Under the pieces are notes generated by a model. It was not told the DNA's origin. It made no database searches and saw nothing but the letters and a program-made list of their open reading frames with translations. A stretch of 61,773 bases of DNA from contig PXYW01000017.1 in NCBI GenBank assembly GCA_003023695.1, positions 61,262 through 123,034 on the forward strand. Reading direction: 5' to 3'. The position numbers and the translations under genes are program-made. This DNA is from Sulfobacillus benefaciens (GTDB taxonomy: Bacteria > Bacillota > Sulfobacillia > Sulfobacillales > Sulfobacillaceae). Numbering within the stretch: the stretch's first letter is position 1; every line of letters begins with the position of its first letter. Shown in pieces: positions 43,464 through 51,923 of the stretch.

Positions 43464-44696
43464 ATGGACCATTGGGAGTCGCAGATTCGGCATTTGACGG
43501 ATGCCGCACCCACACATTGGAAGGTCGACGGGCAGGCTATCATCAACAAGTTGCCTAATAAACATAGACCGGTCGGTTCCACGGCTTGGGGCATTTCCCT
43601 AGCTGGCGTCTTAGCCCTGGGCGCTGTAACCTTGGCCATGTCCCGCTCAACCTCACTAAGCCATGCCGTTCAACCGTTAGCCCATGGCACAATAAGTTGG
43701 TCGGCTCCCCAAGACGGGGTCGCTACTTCTCTAGCCATGACCCCCTTAGGCCCCCTAGCTGTAAAAGGTACCCATATTTATGATTTTAACCGCGATGGCT
43801 ACCCAAATCCTATCGCGAAAACTCCGAACAATCTTCAAATAGCGGGCACTTATGAATCGGGATTGATTTTGACACAAACGGTAAAGTCTAATGGGATTGG
43901 AACCACCCGCCTCTACCAATATCAATTTGGATCGCATCAAGTCAAGTTTCTTGCTGATGAGCCCCCTATCACCACTTCCCCTGCGCAAGATCCTGTCGTC
44001 GCTGGAGGCCATTGGCTGTCCATTTTCGGCGAAACGTCAGTTGGCCGTCCGTACACCGACATTATTAACTTACGAACAGGGAGAGAATCGCGTTTGTCTC
44101 TGTTAATGGCCCATCAACCATATCTTCAGGTCAAGGGTCCCATGGTTAATGCAAAACTGTTAGGACCTGACTATCCCCCACAACCGGTCGCCATTGGAAA
44201 TTGGGGACTCGTGGTGGAAAATCGAGGGCAATGGTACAGAGTCCCCTTCAATCACCCCCGTTGGATTCCGTTGGCAATCCCGCGCAGCGTATCGCCCTCT
44301 GCCCCAATTTCCGGAAACGGCACTACGGTGAGTTATATTCTCCAAACCAATGGGGCACATCCCTTGAGCTGGTGGGTGCTAAATCCAGAGACCGGTGCTT
44401 TGGTGCACCATAAAATTCCTTCCCAGTGGAATTATCCGATGGTTCTCTATAACGTTCCCAGCGGGCCGGGTGGGCCGGACATTAGGAGCAAGGCCCTGAT
44501 CGAAAGCATTATCCCAGAATCCTATGGTCTTTGGATATCAATTTCTCAAGGATCTCGGCAGCAAAACGCGCTCATTCGTCGTAACGGCCAGGTGGTGCCA
44601 TTACATGACGTGCCCGGATACTGGGAGACCTCAGTGGATCCTTGGGGGGCACTCTGGTCAAGCAAAGTTCACACCATTGTCTGGCAAAGGTGGTGA
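43464..44696 (+). CDS. membrane protein with propeller-like outside domain, ECF partner
   Basis: 410 residues: a roughly 40-residue cytoplasmic start (MDHWESQIRHLTDAAPTHWK), one membrane span (about 42-60: WGISLAGVLALGAVTLAMS) and a large outside region of repeated beta blades (GTHIYDFNRDGY; LYQYQFGSHQVKF; WWVLNPETGALVHH; GLWISISQGS). The layout equals that of a membrane anti-sigma factor. It starts one base after the sigma stop with a GGAGGA site. No zinc-finger motif is visible. The role is inferred from operon position. Confidence 0.75.
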   Translation: MDHWESQIRHLTDAAPTHWKVDGQAIINKLPNKHRPVGSTAWGISLAGVLALGAVTLAMSRSTSLSHAVQPLAHGTISWSAPQDGVATSLAMTPLGPLAVKGTHIYDFNRDGYPNPIAKTPNNLQIAGTYESGLILTQTVKSNGIGTTRLYQYQFGSHQVKFLADEPPITTSPAQDPVVAGGHWLSIFGETSVGRPYTDIINLRTGRESRLSLLMAHQPYLQVKGPMVNAKLLGPDYPPQPVAIGNWGLVVENRGQWYRVPFNHPRWIPLAIPRSVSPSAPISGNGTTVSYILQTNGAHPLSWWVLNPETGALVHHKIPSQWNYPMVLYNVPSGPGGPDIRSKALIESIIPESYGLWISISQGSRQQNALIRRNGQVVPLHDVPGYWETSVDPWGALWSSKVHTIVWQRW

Positions 44697-44843
44697 CAAG
44701 AATCGAACAATCAAGGATATGATCATAGATATCTTCGTGACGCAAGCGGGGCGCCACAGTCCAGGGTCTTTGTGCGTTGGCGCCTGTTTGACAAACTTTA
44801 ACTTATCGAGTAATAGTGGGACGGTCGTATGTGGCACTTCCTG

Positions 44844-44870
44844 AAAAAAGCGGCCCTCATAGGAGCCGCT
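44844..44870 (-). terminator. intrinsic terminator of the EcsC-like / 31-aa gene pair
   Basis: On the minus strand: AGCGGC, ten-base loop, GCCGCT, then TTTTT. It lies 24 bases past the stop of the 31-residue protein gene. Confidence 0.8.
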
Positions 44871-44894
44871 GACAAATTTTTTGTTTCCAATGCG

Positions 44895-44990
44895 TTACTC
44901 GTCCTCGTTAAACCACTCTCGCATGACGTCAAACCATTCATCTCGACGTTCTTCGGTGGTCTCAAGGTTTTCTCCCTTTGCTTCGTTCAT
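44895..44990 (-). CDS. 31-aa acidic small protein
   Basis: ATG after AGGAGGT (seven-base gap). The product MNEAKGENLETTEERRDEWF is followed by DVMREWFNEDE: 31 residues, acidic, no membrane span, probably helical. The ATG overlaps the stop of the EcsC-like gene (ATGA), and a T-tailed terminator lies just downstream, so the reading is well supported as a translated small gene. Function unknown; a regulator or partner of the upstream protein is possible. Confidence 0.75.
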   Translation of the reverse strand: MNEAKGENLETTEERRDEWFDVMREWFNEDE

Positions 44991-45661
44991 GTCGCATACC
45001 TCCTAGGGGATCCGTTAATGTTGATCCTATTTTGTGCGACATGACCCTGAATGACCATCGATACCGGGTGAACTGTTATGGAATTGTGGTGAAATGACAT
45101 GATCTTGGGGTGAACTGCGAGGCGTTGTGACTGAACGCGACAGTAATGACGCACCGAAGCCATAATGCGGTCTGCCCAGGCCATATCTTGCCCCAATCCG
45201 AGTAATGCTGTTTGTATCGCTAATCGCGGCAGGGAGCGCCATCCTTGCCAGCTATCCGTAAAACCCAGGCATTTGGCCAACCCTTGAATTACTATCAACC
45301 TTAACTGGGTTTGTAGGGCCGGATCATCCATGTTCAAACCGTATGCCCATCCCATCTCCAATCCCCACAGCAAACAGATTTGCAACAAGCCAGTCACATT
45401 GACCAAAATACCCGCAGGTCCTGCCGCCACCCCCGCTACAGCCTCAACAAATAAATAGCGGCGCCATTTTTTCCTTAATCCGCTCACCAACCCCTCCACC
45501 ACCAAAGTGGGTACCCGTCCCACAGTCTTGGGACTATAAACCCGGAATCCCAATTTGCGATAGGAAGCATAAATCCATTGCGGATGGACAAAATGACCGA
45601 TTGCCCGTACCCACGCCGCTCCCCAAATGTTTAAGCATTCCTGACTTGTCAAACGGAGCAC
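44987..45661 (-). CDS. EcsC-like membrane-associated protein, 224 aa
   Basis: Contains a long hydrophobic glycine-rich stretch (about 75-110: VEAVAGVAAGPAGILVNVTG, LLQICLLWGLEMGWAYGL) followed by NMDDPALQTQLRLIVIQGL. This resembles the EcsC family pattern in which a membrane-associated segment precedes DLSDPE-type helices. The family call is tentative. It is the first gene of a pair with the 31-residue protein. No ecsA/ecsB transporter genes are adjacent. Confidence 0.55.
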   Translation of the reverse strand: MLRLTSQECLNIWGAAWVRAIGHFVHPQWIYASYRKLGFRVYSPKTVGRVPTLVVEGLVSGLRKKWRRYLFVEAVAGVAAGPAGILVNVTGLLQICLLWGLEMGWAYGLNMDDPALQTQLRLIVIQGLAKCLGFTDSWQGWRSLPRLAIQTALLGLGQDMAWADRIMASVRHYCRVQSQRLAVHPKIMSFHHNSITVHPVSMVIQGHVAQNRININGSPRRYAT

Positions 45662-45701
45662 ACTCCCTTCGTCGGCTATCTCCTAATGTACGGAGATGCT
45701 T

Positions 45702-46148
45702 TCAAAGGGTTCCTCTTGGATGCTCCATATCGTCACTGCCCGACCCTCGTAGTTTTAGCAATAAAGTGTAAAGTAATTCCTGTTCTTCTGTAGTTAACCG
45801 TTCAAACAGAGAGGTCATGCGTTCTCTCCGCAATGCCTTCATTTCGTCCAATACTTTTCGCCCATTTTCGGCCAGCGCAATCACACGCCGCCGACGGTCA
45901 TGATCTGGGACTGTTTGGCTAATGAGGCCTAACTCCTCAAGGGTTCGCGCCAAAGAGGAAACCAAGGGCTTAGAAATCCCTAGAATTTCTGCTAGTTCCG
46001 ATTTTTCTAAGGGGCCATGGCGCGCTATGATCCATAAGGCTCGCATTTCCCCCGGCCGTAACGGCAATGTTTTGGGATGCGGACGAAATCCATATTGCAT
46101 TTGCCGAATTAATTTTTGCAATTCTACCGCCAATTCTTCTCGGTCCAC
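45702..46148 (-). CDS. MarR-family regulator of the efflux operon
   Basis: 148 residues with a winged helix (about 45-100: LEKSELAEILGISKPLVSSL; LISQTVPDHDRRRRVIAL). Divergent from the pump operon that begins at 46308. A perfect 8-2-8 dyad lies between the two starts and overlaps the pump promoter's -35, so repression of both genes is likely. The inducer would be a pump substrate. Confidence 0.9.
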   Translation of the reverse strand: MDREELAVELQKLIRQMQYGFRPHPKTLPLRPGEMRALWIIARHGPLEKSELAEILGISKPLVSSLARTLEELGLISQTVPDHDRRRRVIALAENGRKVLDEMKALRRERMTSLFERLTTEEQELLYTLLLKLRGSGSDDMEHPRGTL

Positions 46149-46186
46149 AAAGTCCCCGCCCCTTTAGAAGGACATTTAAGATAAAC

Positions 46187-46220
46187 TTTAGTTTACAAAC
46201 TAAACTTTTTTCTCTTATCC
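46187..46220 (+). promoter_or_regulatory. MarR operator overlapping the pump promoter
   Basis: TTTAGTTT AC AAACTAAA (46187-46204) is a perfect inverted repeat. TTTACA (46192-46197), 17 bases, TTATCC (46215-46220) form the plus-strand promoter, with its -35 inside the dyad. Confidence 0.7.
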
Positions 46221-46307
46221 TAATACCGAACGATCGCTCTTGTCTATCGGAGAATCGCGATATGCATTCGCCAACCTGATGCCACACTATTCTTTAGAGG
46301 AGCCCTT

Positions 46308-47429
46308 ATGATGAAAAAGTGGATCAAAATTGTCGGTATTGTCGTCATTGTCATTGTCGTTCTGGGCGTAGGCTATTCTGCGCTTCGAGGACATCATCCC
46401 GTTGCCGCTGGCACTACAACCGCTGCCTATTTAACTAGCCATGCCGAGCAAGGCACCTTTACTGGTCAAGTTTCCGCCACCGGTACTGTCGAACCTAATG
46501 CATTGGCTGTGGTCCAGAGCCCCGGGTCCGCCACGATATCGACCCTCTCCGTTAAATTGAACCAAACTATAGCATCGGGAGCAACTCTGGCCACCTTATC
46601 CAACGGCCAAACTTTAACCAGCCCGATTGCGGGCACGGTCATTAGTCTGCCCATTGCAGCCGGCAGTTACGTGACGGCAGGGGAAACGGTAGCCACGGTA
46701 GCCGACACGTCCACCCTATATGCCAATGTACAAGTGCCAGAACAGTTTATTCGTGAAGTAGCAGACGGCCAAACCGCGACGTTGACGCTGCCTGCGCTAC
46801 CTGGACAAACTTTTTCCGGCACCGTGACCGAAGTTGGTCAACAAGGCACGGCAGGCAGTACCGGAGTGGTCGAATACCCGGCCACCATTAAAATTTCCGA
46901 CCCCTCTCACATTTTAGTGGGAATGAGCGTGGCTGCAGTCATCACCACTGGCACTGTCGACAACGCCGTCTATGTGCCCACCGCGGCCCTAGTTACCCTC
47001 AATGGGCAATTTTATGTATTAGAGCCCGGGTCCAGCCTAGCCAAACGCCTCGCCAGCTCGTCCAGCGGTTTTAACGGCTTTAGCGGGGGAAGCTTTGGTG
47101 GAAGTGGTGGCTTTGGAGGAGGCGGCGGCTTTGGAGGAGGCGGTGGCTTTGGTGGCGGCGGTGGTTTTGCCGGCCCGGCTCACCATGGTGGAGGTCTATT
47201 CAGTATATTTGGCGGTGGTGGCGCTGCTAAGTTTGGTGCCTCGGTCGCTTCAACCATCCCTGTTGAGGTCTCCGTTAAAATTGGGCTGATGAACCTGTCG
47301 GAAACTCAAATCACCAGCGGCATTAGTTCCGGTCAAACGGTCCTAATTCCCAACCCATCAGCCGCCACTAACACCACGGGCGGATTCGGCGGGGGCGGTT
47401 TTGGCGGTGGATTTGGAGGGGGACGCTAA
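46308..47429 (+). CDS. efflux adaptor protein (MacA/HlyD-type) with glycine-rich insertion
   Basis: 373 residues with an N-terminal membrane anchor (about 6-26), a barrel-sandwich hybrid (GQVSATGTVEPNALAVVQSP; AGTVISLPIAAGSYVTAGET) and beta-barrel domains (ATLTLPALPGQTFSGTVTEV; PTAALVTLNGQFYVLE). It links a MacB-type ABC exporter to the outside. Odd: residues about 255-305 are nearly pure Gly/Phe repeats (GGGGGFGGGGGF) and the C-terminus is a second Gly/Phe tail. These are unlike known MacA loops. Followed by the ATPase gene after four bases. Confidence 0.88.
   Translation: MMKKWIKIVGIVVIVIVVLGVGYSALRGHHPVAAGTTTAAYLTSHAEQGTFTGQVSATGTVEPNALAVVQSPGSATISTLSVKLNQTIASGATLATLSNGQTLTSPIAGTVISLPIAAGSYVTAGETVATVADTSTLYANVQVPEQFIREVADGQTATLTLPALPGQTFSGTVTEVGQQGTAGSTGVVEYPATIKISDPSHILVGMSVAAVITTGTVDNAVYVPTAALVTLNGQFYVLEPGSSLAKRLASSSSGFNGFSGGSFGGSGGFGGGGGFGGGGGFGGGGGFAGPAHHGGGLFSIFGGGGAAKFGASVASTIPVEVSVKIGLMNLSETQITSGISSGQTVLIPNPSAATNTTGGFGGGGFGGGFGGGR
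47088..47169 (+). repeat. glycine-rich tandem repeat inside the adaptor gene
   Basis: About four copies of an 18-base unit like GGCTTTGGAGGAGGCGGC. A shorter Gly/Phe-coding run recurs at 47380-47428. Such repeats can change copy number and often alter the length of the encoded linker. Confidence 0.75.
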
Positions 47430-47433
47430 TATT

Positions 47434-48123
47434 ATGGCCCTGATCGAAATGGAGCAAATTCGTAAATCCTATAAAATGGCCGATGAAAATCTCGAGGTCC
47501 TTAAAGGCATCTCGCTTACTATAGAGCAAGGCGACTATGTGGCCATTATGGGCCCCTCGGGATCGGGAAAATCTACCTTGATGCACATTTTAGGTTGCCT
47601 TGATGTTCCATCGTCCGGCCATTATTTTCTCTCCGGCCAAGACATCGCCGGGCTTTCAGAATCCAAACTTGCCAGCATCCGGCGCAAACAAATTGGATTT
47701 GTGTTTCAAAGCTTCAACCTATTAGCCGCACTAAACGCTTTGGAAAACGTTGCGTTACCCTTGCTGTATCAGGGCGTCTCCCCCGGTGAGCAACGCGAGC
47801 GGGCCACCGAAGCACTCAATCAGGTGGGTTTAGGAGAACGGCTGCACCATCGCCCGAGCCAGTTATCCGGTGGCCAACAGCAACGGGTAGCGATTGCGCG
47901 GGCCATCGTAACCAAGCCCCCAGTGATTTTGGCTGACGAACCCACGGGAAACTTGGATAGTCATGCGGGTCAAGAAGTATTGGGCATTTTTTCTCGCCTT
48001 CATGAAGCCGGCCAGACCGTCATCATGATTACTCACGATACCCAAGTTGCTCATCATGCCAACCGTATCATCCAGATCCTGGACGGCAACATCGTGTCGA
48101 GTCAGGAGGTGACTCATGTTTAG
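47434..48123 (+). CDS. MacB/LolD-type ABC transporter ATP-binding protein
   Basis: 229 residues. Walker A is [11 protein letters not shown], the Q-loop region is [14 protein letters not shown], the signature is [15 protein letters not shown] and Walker B is [13 protein letters not shown], with the H-loop in [13 protein letters not shown]. The ABC family that drives MacB-type permeases. The ATG at 47434 is used; the frame is open upstream into the glycine tail of the previous gene. It overlaps the permease gene by eight bases. Confidence 0.93.
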   Translation: MALIEMEQIRKSYKMADENLEVLKGISLTIEQGDYVAIMGPSGSGKSTLMHILGCLDVPSSGHYFLSGQDIAGLSESKLASIRRKQIGFVFQSFNLLAALNALENVALPLLYQGVSPGEQRERATEALNQVGLGERLHHRPSQLSGGQQQRVAIARAIVTKPPVILADEPTGNLDSHAGQEVLGIFSRLHEAGQTVIMITHDTQVAHHANRIIQILDGNIVSSQEVTHV

Positions 48124-49324
48124 TCAAACCTTAAAGGTTTCCATGAAGGCAATTTGGGCGCAAAAATTGCGATCACTGTTAACCATGCTGGGAGTGATTA
48201 TTGGCGTAGCTGCAGTCATTGCCCTGATTAGTTTGGCTCGCGGTGCCACCGCATCCATTTCCTCAAAGATCGAGGGACTGGGCTCTAACCTGATCACCAT
48301 CAGCACCACCAGCCAAGCCCCCGCATTATCCACCTCGGCAACTGCCACAACACCCCTCTTGCCCCCAGGTCAGTTGACAGCCGAAGAAGCACTGTCCTTA
48401 AGCAATGTTCCCGGTGTTGCCAATGTTGCTCCTATTGTGGCGGGTTCGGCAACGTTCGCCGTAGGCGATACCACAAGTTCGGCAGGCCTGGTGGGCACTA
48501 ATGCAACCTACCAGCAAATTATGAACTACCAGTTGGCGGAAGGACGGTTTCTGAGTCCATTGGACATTTCCAGTGATGCGAACGTGGCAGTGCTGGGTTC
48601 TCAAGAAGCTACCACCCTCTTTGGGGCAGCCAACCCCGTAAACAACATCATGACCATCAATGGAATACCGTTTAAGGTGGTGGGCGTGCTAGCCGCCAAA
48701 GGCTCGTCATTTGGACAAAGTGAAGACGACTTTGTCGCCATTCCCTGGACGGTAGCAGAAAGTGTATTAGGGCAGACTAATATTAGCAATATTTACTTGT
48801 CTGCTAAAACCAACGCCAACATGACCTCGCTGACTAATCGCCTCAATCTAAAGTTGTTAACCTGGCTCGGAAGCGCTAATAACTATAGCTTGACCACTCA
48901 GTCGCAGATCTTGTCGACATTAAGTTCCATTACCACAACCATGCAAGATGTTTTAGGTGGAATCGCGGGTATTTCACTCATTGTCGGCGGTATCGGCATC
49001 ATGAACATTATGCTGGTATCAGTCACCGAAAGAACCCGGGAAATCGGCATCAGAAAAGCGATTGGTGCGTCACACAGCGCCATCTTGCTGCAATTTCTCG
49101 TTGAATCCCTCACGTTGGCGGGATTAGGCGGCATTATCGGTATTGCGCTGGGCACCGCCATTTCAGATATTTTGGGTCACGCATTGGGAACCACCACAAC
49201 ATTTTCCGTGGGCACGGCTCTATTAGCCTTTGGATTTTCCCTCGCGGTGGGTTTAGTGTTTGGACTATGGCCGGCCAGTCGGGCTGCTGGCCTGCATCCG
49301 GTAGACGCATTGCGGATAGAATAG
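48116..49324 (+). CDS. MacB-type ABC permease
   Basis: 402 residues: a first membrane span (about 20-40: LLTMLGVIIGVAAVIALISL), a large outside domain (to about 275) and three C-terminal spans. MacB signatures are VGGIGIMNIMLVSVTERTRE then IGIRKAIGASHSAI, and the C-terminal LWPASRAAGLHPVDALRIE. The mechanotransmission-type exporter acts on substrates outside the membrane. AGGAGG precedes the ATG. Part of the MarR-controlled adaptor - ATPase - permease - second adaptor operon. Confidence 0.93.
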   Translation: MFSQTLKVSMKAIWAQKLRSLLTMLGVIIGVAAVIALISLARGATASISSKIEGLGSNLITISTTSQAPALSTSATATTPLLPPGQLTAEEALSLSNVPGVANVAPIVAGSATFAVGDTTSSAGLVGTNATYQQIMNYQLAEGRFLSPLDISSDANVAVLGSQEATTLFGAANPVNNIMTINGIPFKVVGVLAAKGSSFGQSEDDFVAIPWTVAESVLGQTNISNIYLSAKTNANMTSLTNRLNLKLLTWLGSANNYSLTTQSQILSTLSSITTTMQDVLGGIAGISLIVGGIGIMNIMLVSVTERTREIGIRKAIGASHSAILLQFLVESLTLAGLGGIIGIALGTAISDILGHALGTTTTFSVGTALLAFGFSLAVGLVFGLWPASRAAGLHPVDALRIE

Positions 49325-49334
49325 GAGAGCGCAG

Positions 49335-50300
49335 ATGAAGAAAGCAACATTAACAATAGGCGTTCTAGCCACGGGAATCTTGGGCGTTGCTACTTTGGTT
49401 TTCGGTCGGCCAAGTGTGGAAGCGGCCGCACCGTCTCACACCGTGAAGGTCACCACAGGTACAGTGACCCGAGTGGAGCCGTTGGCCGGAACTGTCACGA
49501 GCACCAGTGAAGCCTCCATTTCCTATAGCGGACGCCCCACCACCGTCTCGTCGGTTGCGGTTACCGTTGGTCAATCGGTAAGCAGCGGGCAAACATTGGC
49601 TACCATGGCTAACGGCGTAACGCTGACGGCCCCATTTGCCGGTAAGGTGGTTCAGCTAAACCTTAATGCAGGAAATGTCGTCCCATCATCCTCATCCGTG
49701 TCCTCCAATAGCTCAGCGACTACTAGCAGTGGACAGTTTTCTGGTGGCGGTGGGTTCGCGGCTCGAGGGCCAGTAGGTGGGCAAAGTGTTGTAGCTTCCG
49801 TCGGCCAATCCCTATCTATCACCATCGCCAATACTAGTGCGGTGGATGTAACCGCATCGGTGAGCGAATTGGACGAGCATTGGTTTCAATCGGGCCAGTC
49901 AGCAACTTTTGTAATACCCGGCGAACCCGGCTATACCTATTCCGGCCAAGTTGAAGCAGTCAACCAAGATGCGACTACTAGCGGCACCGCCGTAACCTAC
50001 CCAGTGACGTTAAGCCTTAAGGTTCCCAAAGGAGCTCCTACGCCTTGGCTTGGCATGTCGGTGGAGGTTTTTGTTCCGGTTTCGCAAGAAACTGGACTCA
50101 TGGTGCCTATTACCGCCATTCACGCCAATTCGGCTGGAAATTACTACGTAATCGCCGACGGACACAAACAGGCAGTGACACTTGGCCTCATTGGCACTAA
50201 CCATGCCATTGTTACTGCTGGACTCAAGGCAGGTGACACCGTGGCCGCACCTCCGTCTCCCACCGAACAGCCAGTCACGGTTCAAATTTTCACATTTTAA
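49335..50300 (+). CDS. second efflux adaptor protein (HlyD/MacA-type)
   Basis: 321 residues. It begins with a signal/anchor (ATLTIGVLATGILGVATLVF), then the hybrid domain (VKVTTGTVTRVEPLAGTVTS; GKVVQLNLNAGNVVP) and the barrel domain (SATFVIPGEPGYTYSGQVEA; VPITAIHANSAGNYYVI). It is a paralogue of the first adaptor with a much shorter Gly/Ser insertion (SSNSSATTSSGQFSGGGGF). Two adaptors for one exporter suggest either a hetero-oligomer or different partners. The gene ends in a strong hairpin terminator. Confidence 0.87.
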   Translation: MKKATLTIGVLATGILGVATLVFGRPSVEAAAPSHTVKVTTGTVTRVEPLAGTVTSTSEASISYSGRPTTVSSVAVTVGQSVSSGQTLATMANGVTLTAPFAGKVVQLNLNAGNVVPSSSSVSSNSSATTSSGQFSGGGGFAARGPVGGQSVVASVGQSLSITIANTSAVDVTASVSELDEHWFQSGQSATFVIPGEPGYTYSGQVEAVNQDATTSGTAVTYPVTLSLKVPKGAPTPWLGMSVEVFVPVSQETGLMVPITAIHANSAGNYYVIADGHKQAVTLGLIGTNHAIVTAGLKAGDTVAAPPSPTEQPVTVQIFTF

Positions 50301-50311
50301 CCGTAATGCCA

Positions 50312-50352
50312 AGCCAGACTCTGGGGACGTTCAGAGTCTGGCTAAGCTTTTC
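50312..50352 (+). terminator. terminator of the pump operon
   Basis: Perfect 12-bp stem AGCCAGACTCTG / CAGAGTCTGGCT with an eight-base loop, then AAGCTTTTCC. Confidence 0.75.
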
Positions 50353-50419
50353 CCAAATATGGTACGATGGGATCGAAGAAAGCCAAAATGGCTCTTGATT
50401 TCAATGCCGAGGTGATACC

Positions 50420-50755
50420 ATGGGTTTTGGGCCACAAACACCTGATGCTGCCTCGGGTGCAGAAGCGGTGGTGAATATTGTCAGCATCTTGTATCCGGAG
50501 CATGCGACGTTGGCGTGCCAGGCTGTGTTGCGTGCTTTAGCACTGGCCATACTGGAGGCAAAAGCCCCGTTATCTTTTGAGGCCATGTCCCGATTTTTAA
50601 CCGATCCCCAGTGGCGGGAAGAAATTCTAAGCCGCGGCACTCACCCGTCAGACGTTTGGAATCCGTGGCGCGGCCATCCTATCAATCCCGAGTTGCTCGA
50701 TCCCGACTTCTCTTGGATACTCAAAGAACGGATGGACACGTTAACAGATCACTGA
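50420..50755 (+). CDS. hypothetical protein, 111 aa
   Basis: Helical small protein (EAVVNIVSILYPEHATLACQ; ALALAILEAKAPLSFEAM) ending in a Pro- and Trp-containing tail. No family recognised. GAGGTGA lies six bases before the ATG. It stands alone on the plus strand, convergent with the PaaK-like gene; the last bases overlap that gene's stop. Confidence 0.55.
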   Translation: MGFGPQTPDAASGAEAVVNIVSILYPEHATLACQAVLRALALAILEAKAPLSFEAMSRFLTDPQWREEILSRGTHPSDVWNPWRGHPINPELLDPDFSWILKERMDTLTDH

Positions 50756-51885
50756 GAAGTCTCACCTGTTCCTGTTCTAAAGTCTCGGACATACAACAGT
50801 GGTTGAAAGTCGGGCGGAAAATTGGTGGTCACTTCGGGCACAAAGCCAAAGGTTTTGCGAAATCTATCGGCGATGGATTGTTTCACATGACTCAGATCAA
50901 ATCCCGGCAGTGCTTCAAAGCACACGGTCACCTGGTCTTTGGAACGGCCCCGATCCAGACGAACATTAGCCCCAATATGAGGCCCAGTGCCATCTGCCCC
51001 CCAAATAGCTTCCACAAAATCACCAGGGTAAAGACGGCTTCCAAATACCATTGGCGCATTTTCCAATTTTCCTAGAACTAACGGATGGGTGACAACGCCT
51101 CCCGCTCCACAAGAACAATCCGACGCCACAACTTGCACCAAATCTCCAGTGTCATAGCGCAGAAGCGGTTGAGCACGATCGGTTAAATCCGATACCACCA
51201 CCCGAGCCCGGGCACCAGGATGAGCCGTCTCGTCACGATCCACTGCCAAAAATTCTATCTCGGCACCTACGGTAGTCCAGTGTAACCCACCATTGGCACA
51301 CTCAGCCGCAAGCGGGGCACTAAATTCACCAATATAGTAGAGTTGTCGTATTTGTATCGTAGGATACCTGTGATGAATTTTTTGCCGTAGCCCCGGGCCA
51401 CCGCCCACAGAACCAGTAAGGATTAATAGATCGATGCCATCCAACATCTGCCCTAACACTGCCTGATATGCCAAAAGAGGTGAGGTAACGAGCACGGTCG
51501 GCTGGAGTGCCTTCATCCCCGCGGATAAATTCTCGGGCCGCACGGCCAGTACTGTCCTGCCAATCGTCACCATACCTTCAGCCCATAGTGACCGTGCATC
51601 ATCGTTGTCCAGCGCCACCACTACCCGCGCATCCGCTCCAATTCCCGCTAGGGTCGCTGCCCACTCCCATACCGGACGCGTGTTTGCCAAATCTTCTGAG
51701 CCATACGGCCAATAATGGAACACGTCAGATCGACGTGATCGCAACAACCGGACCCCGCCAGGCATGGCTCGCCGCGAATAGTCTTTTCGCGTCATGATAG
51801 GGACATGATCTAAATTTTCCACAGCATACGGCCAAACATGCCGTTGATTCAGAACTTCCGCCAGCCTGGCGGGGATTTTCTCCAT
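50749..51885 (-). CDS. PaaK-like adenylate-forming enzyme, divergent
   Basis: 378 residues related to phenylacetate-CoA ligase/coenzyme F390 synthetase. The C-terminal adenylate-binding pattern LLRYDTGDLV, then CSCGAGGVVTHPLVLGKLEN, and the C-terminal ferredoxin-like lid (GPHIGANVRLDRGRSKDQVT) are visible. The usual SSGTTG phosphate-binding motif is not evident: the corresponding area reads HYWPYGSEDL. So ATP binding may be altered. Last gene of the M14 peptidase - aminotransferase - ligase run. Confidence 0.75.
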   Translation of the reverse strand: MEKIPARLAEVLNQRHVWPYAVENLDHVPIMTRKDYSRRAMPGGVRLLRSRRSDVFHYWPYGSEDLANTRPVWEWAATLAGIGADARVVVALDNDDARSLWAEGMVTIGRTVLAVRPENLSAGMKALQPTVLVTSPLLAYQAVLGQMLDGIDLLILTGSVGGGPGLRQKIHHRYPTIQIRQLYYIGEFSAPLAAECANGGLHWTTVGAEIEFLAVDRDETAHPGARARVVVSDLTDRAQPLLRYDTGDLVQVVASDCSCGAGGVVTHPLVLGKLENAPMVFGSRLYPGDFVEAIWGADGTGPHIGANVRLDRGRSKDQVTVCFEALPGFDLSHVKQSIADRFRKTFGFVPEVTTNFPPDFQPLLYVRDFRTGTGETSQ

Positions 51886-51923
51886 TTTAAATCCCTCCGT
51901 TATCGAGAATTTTATGGCACCGG

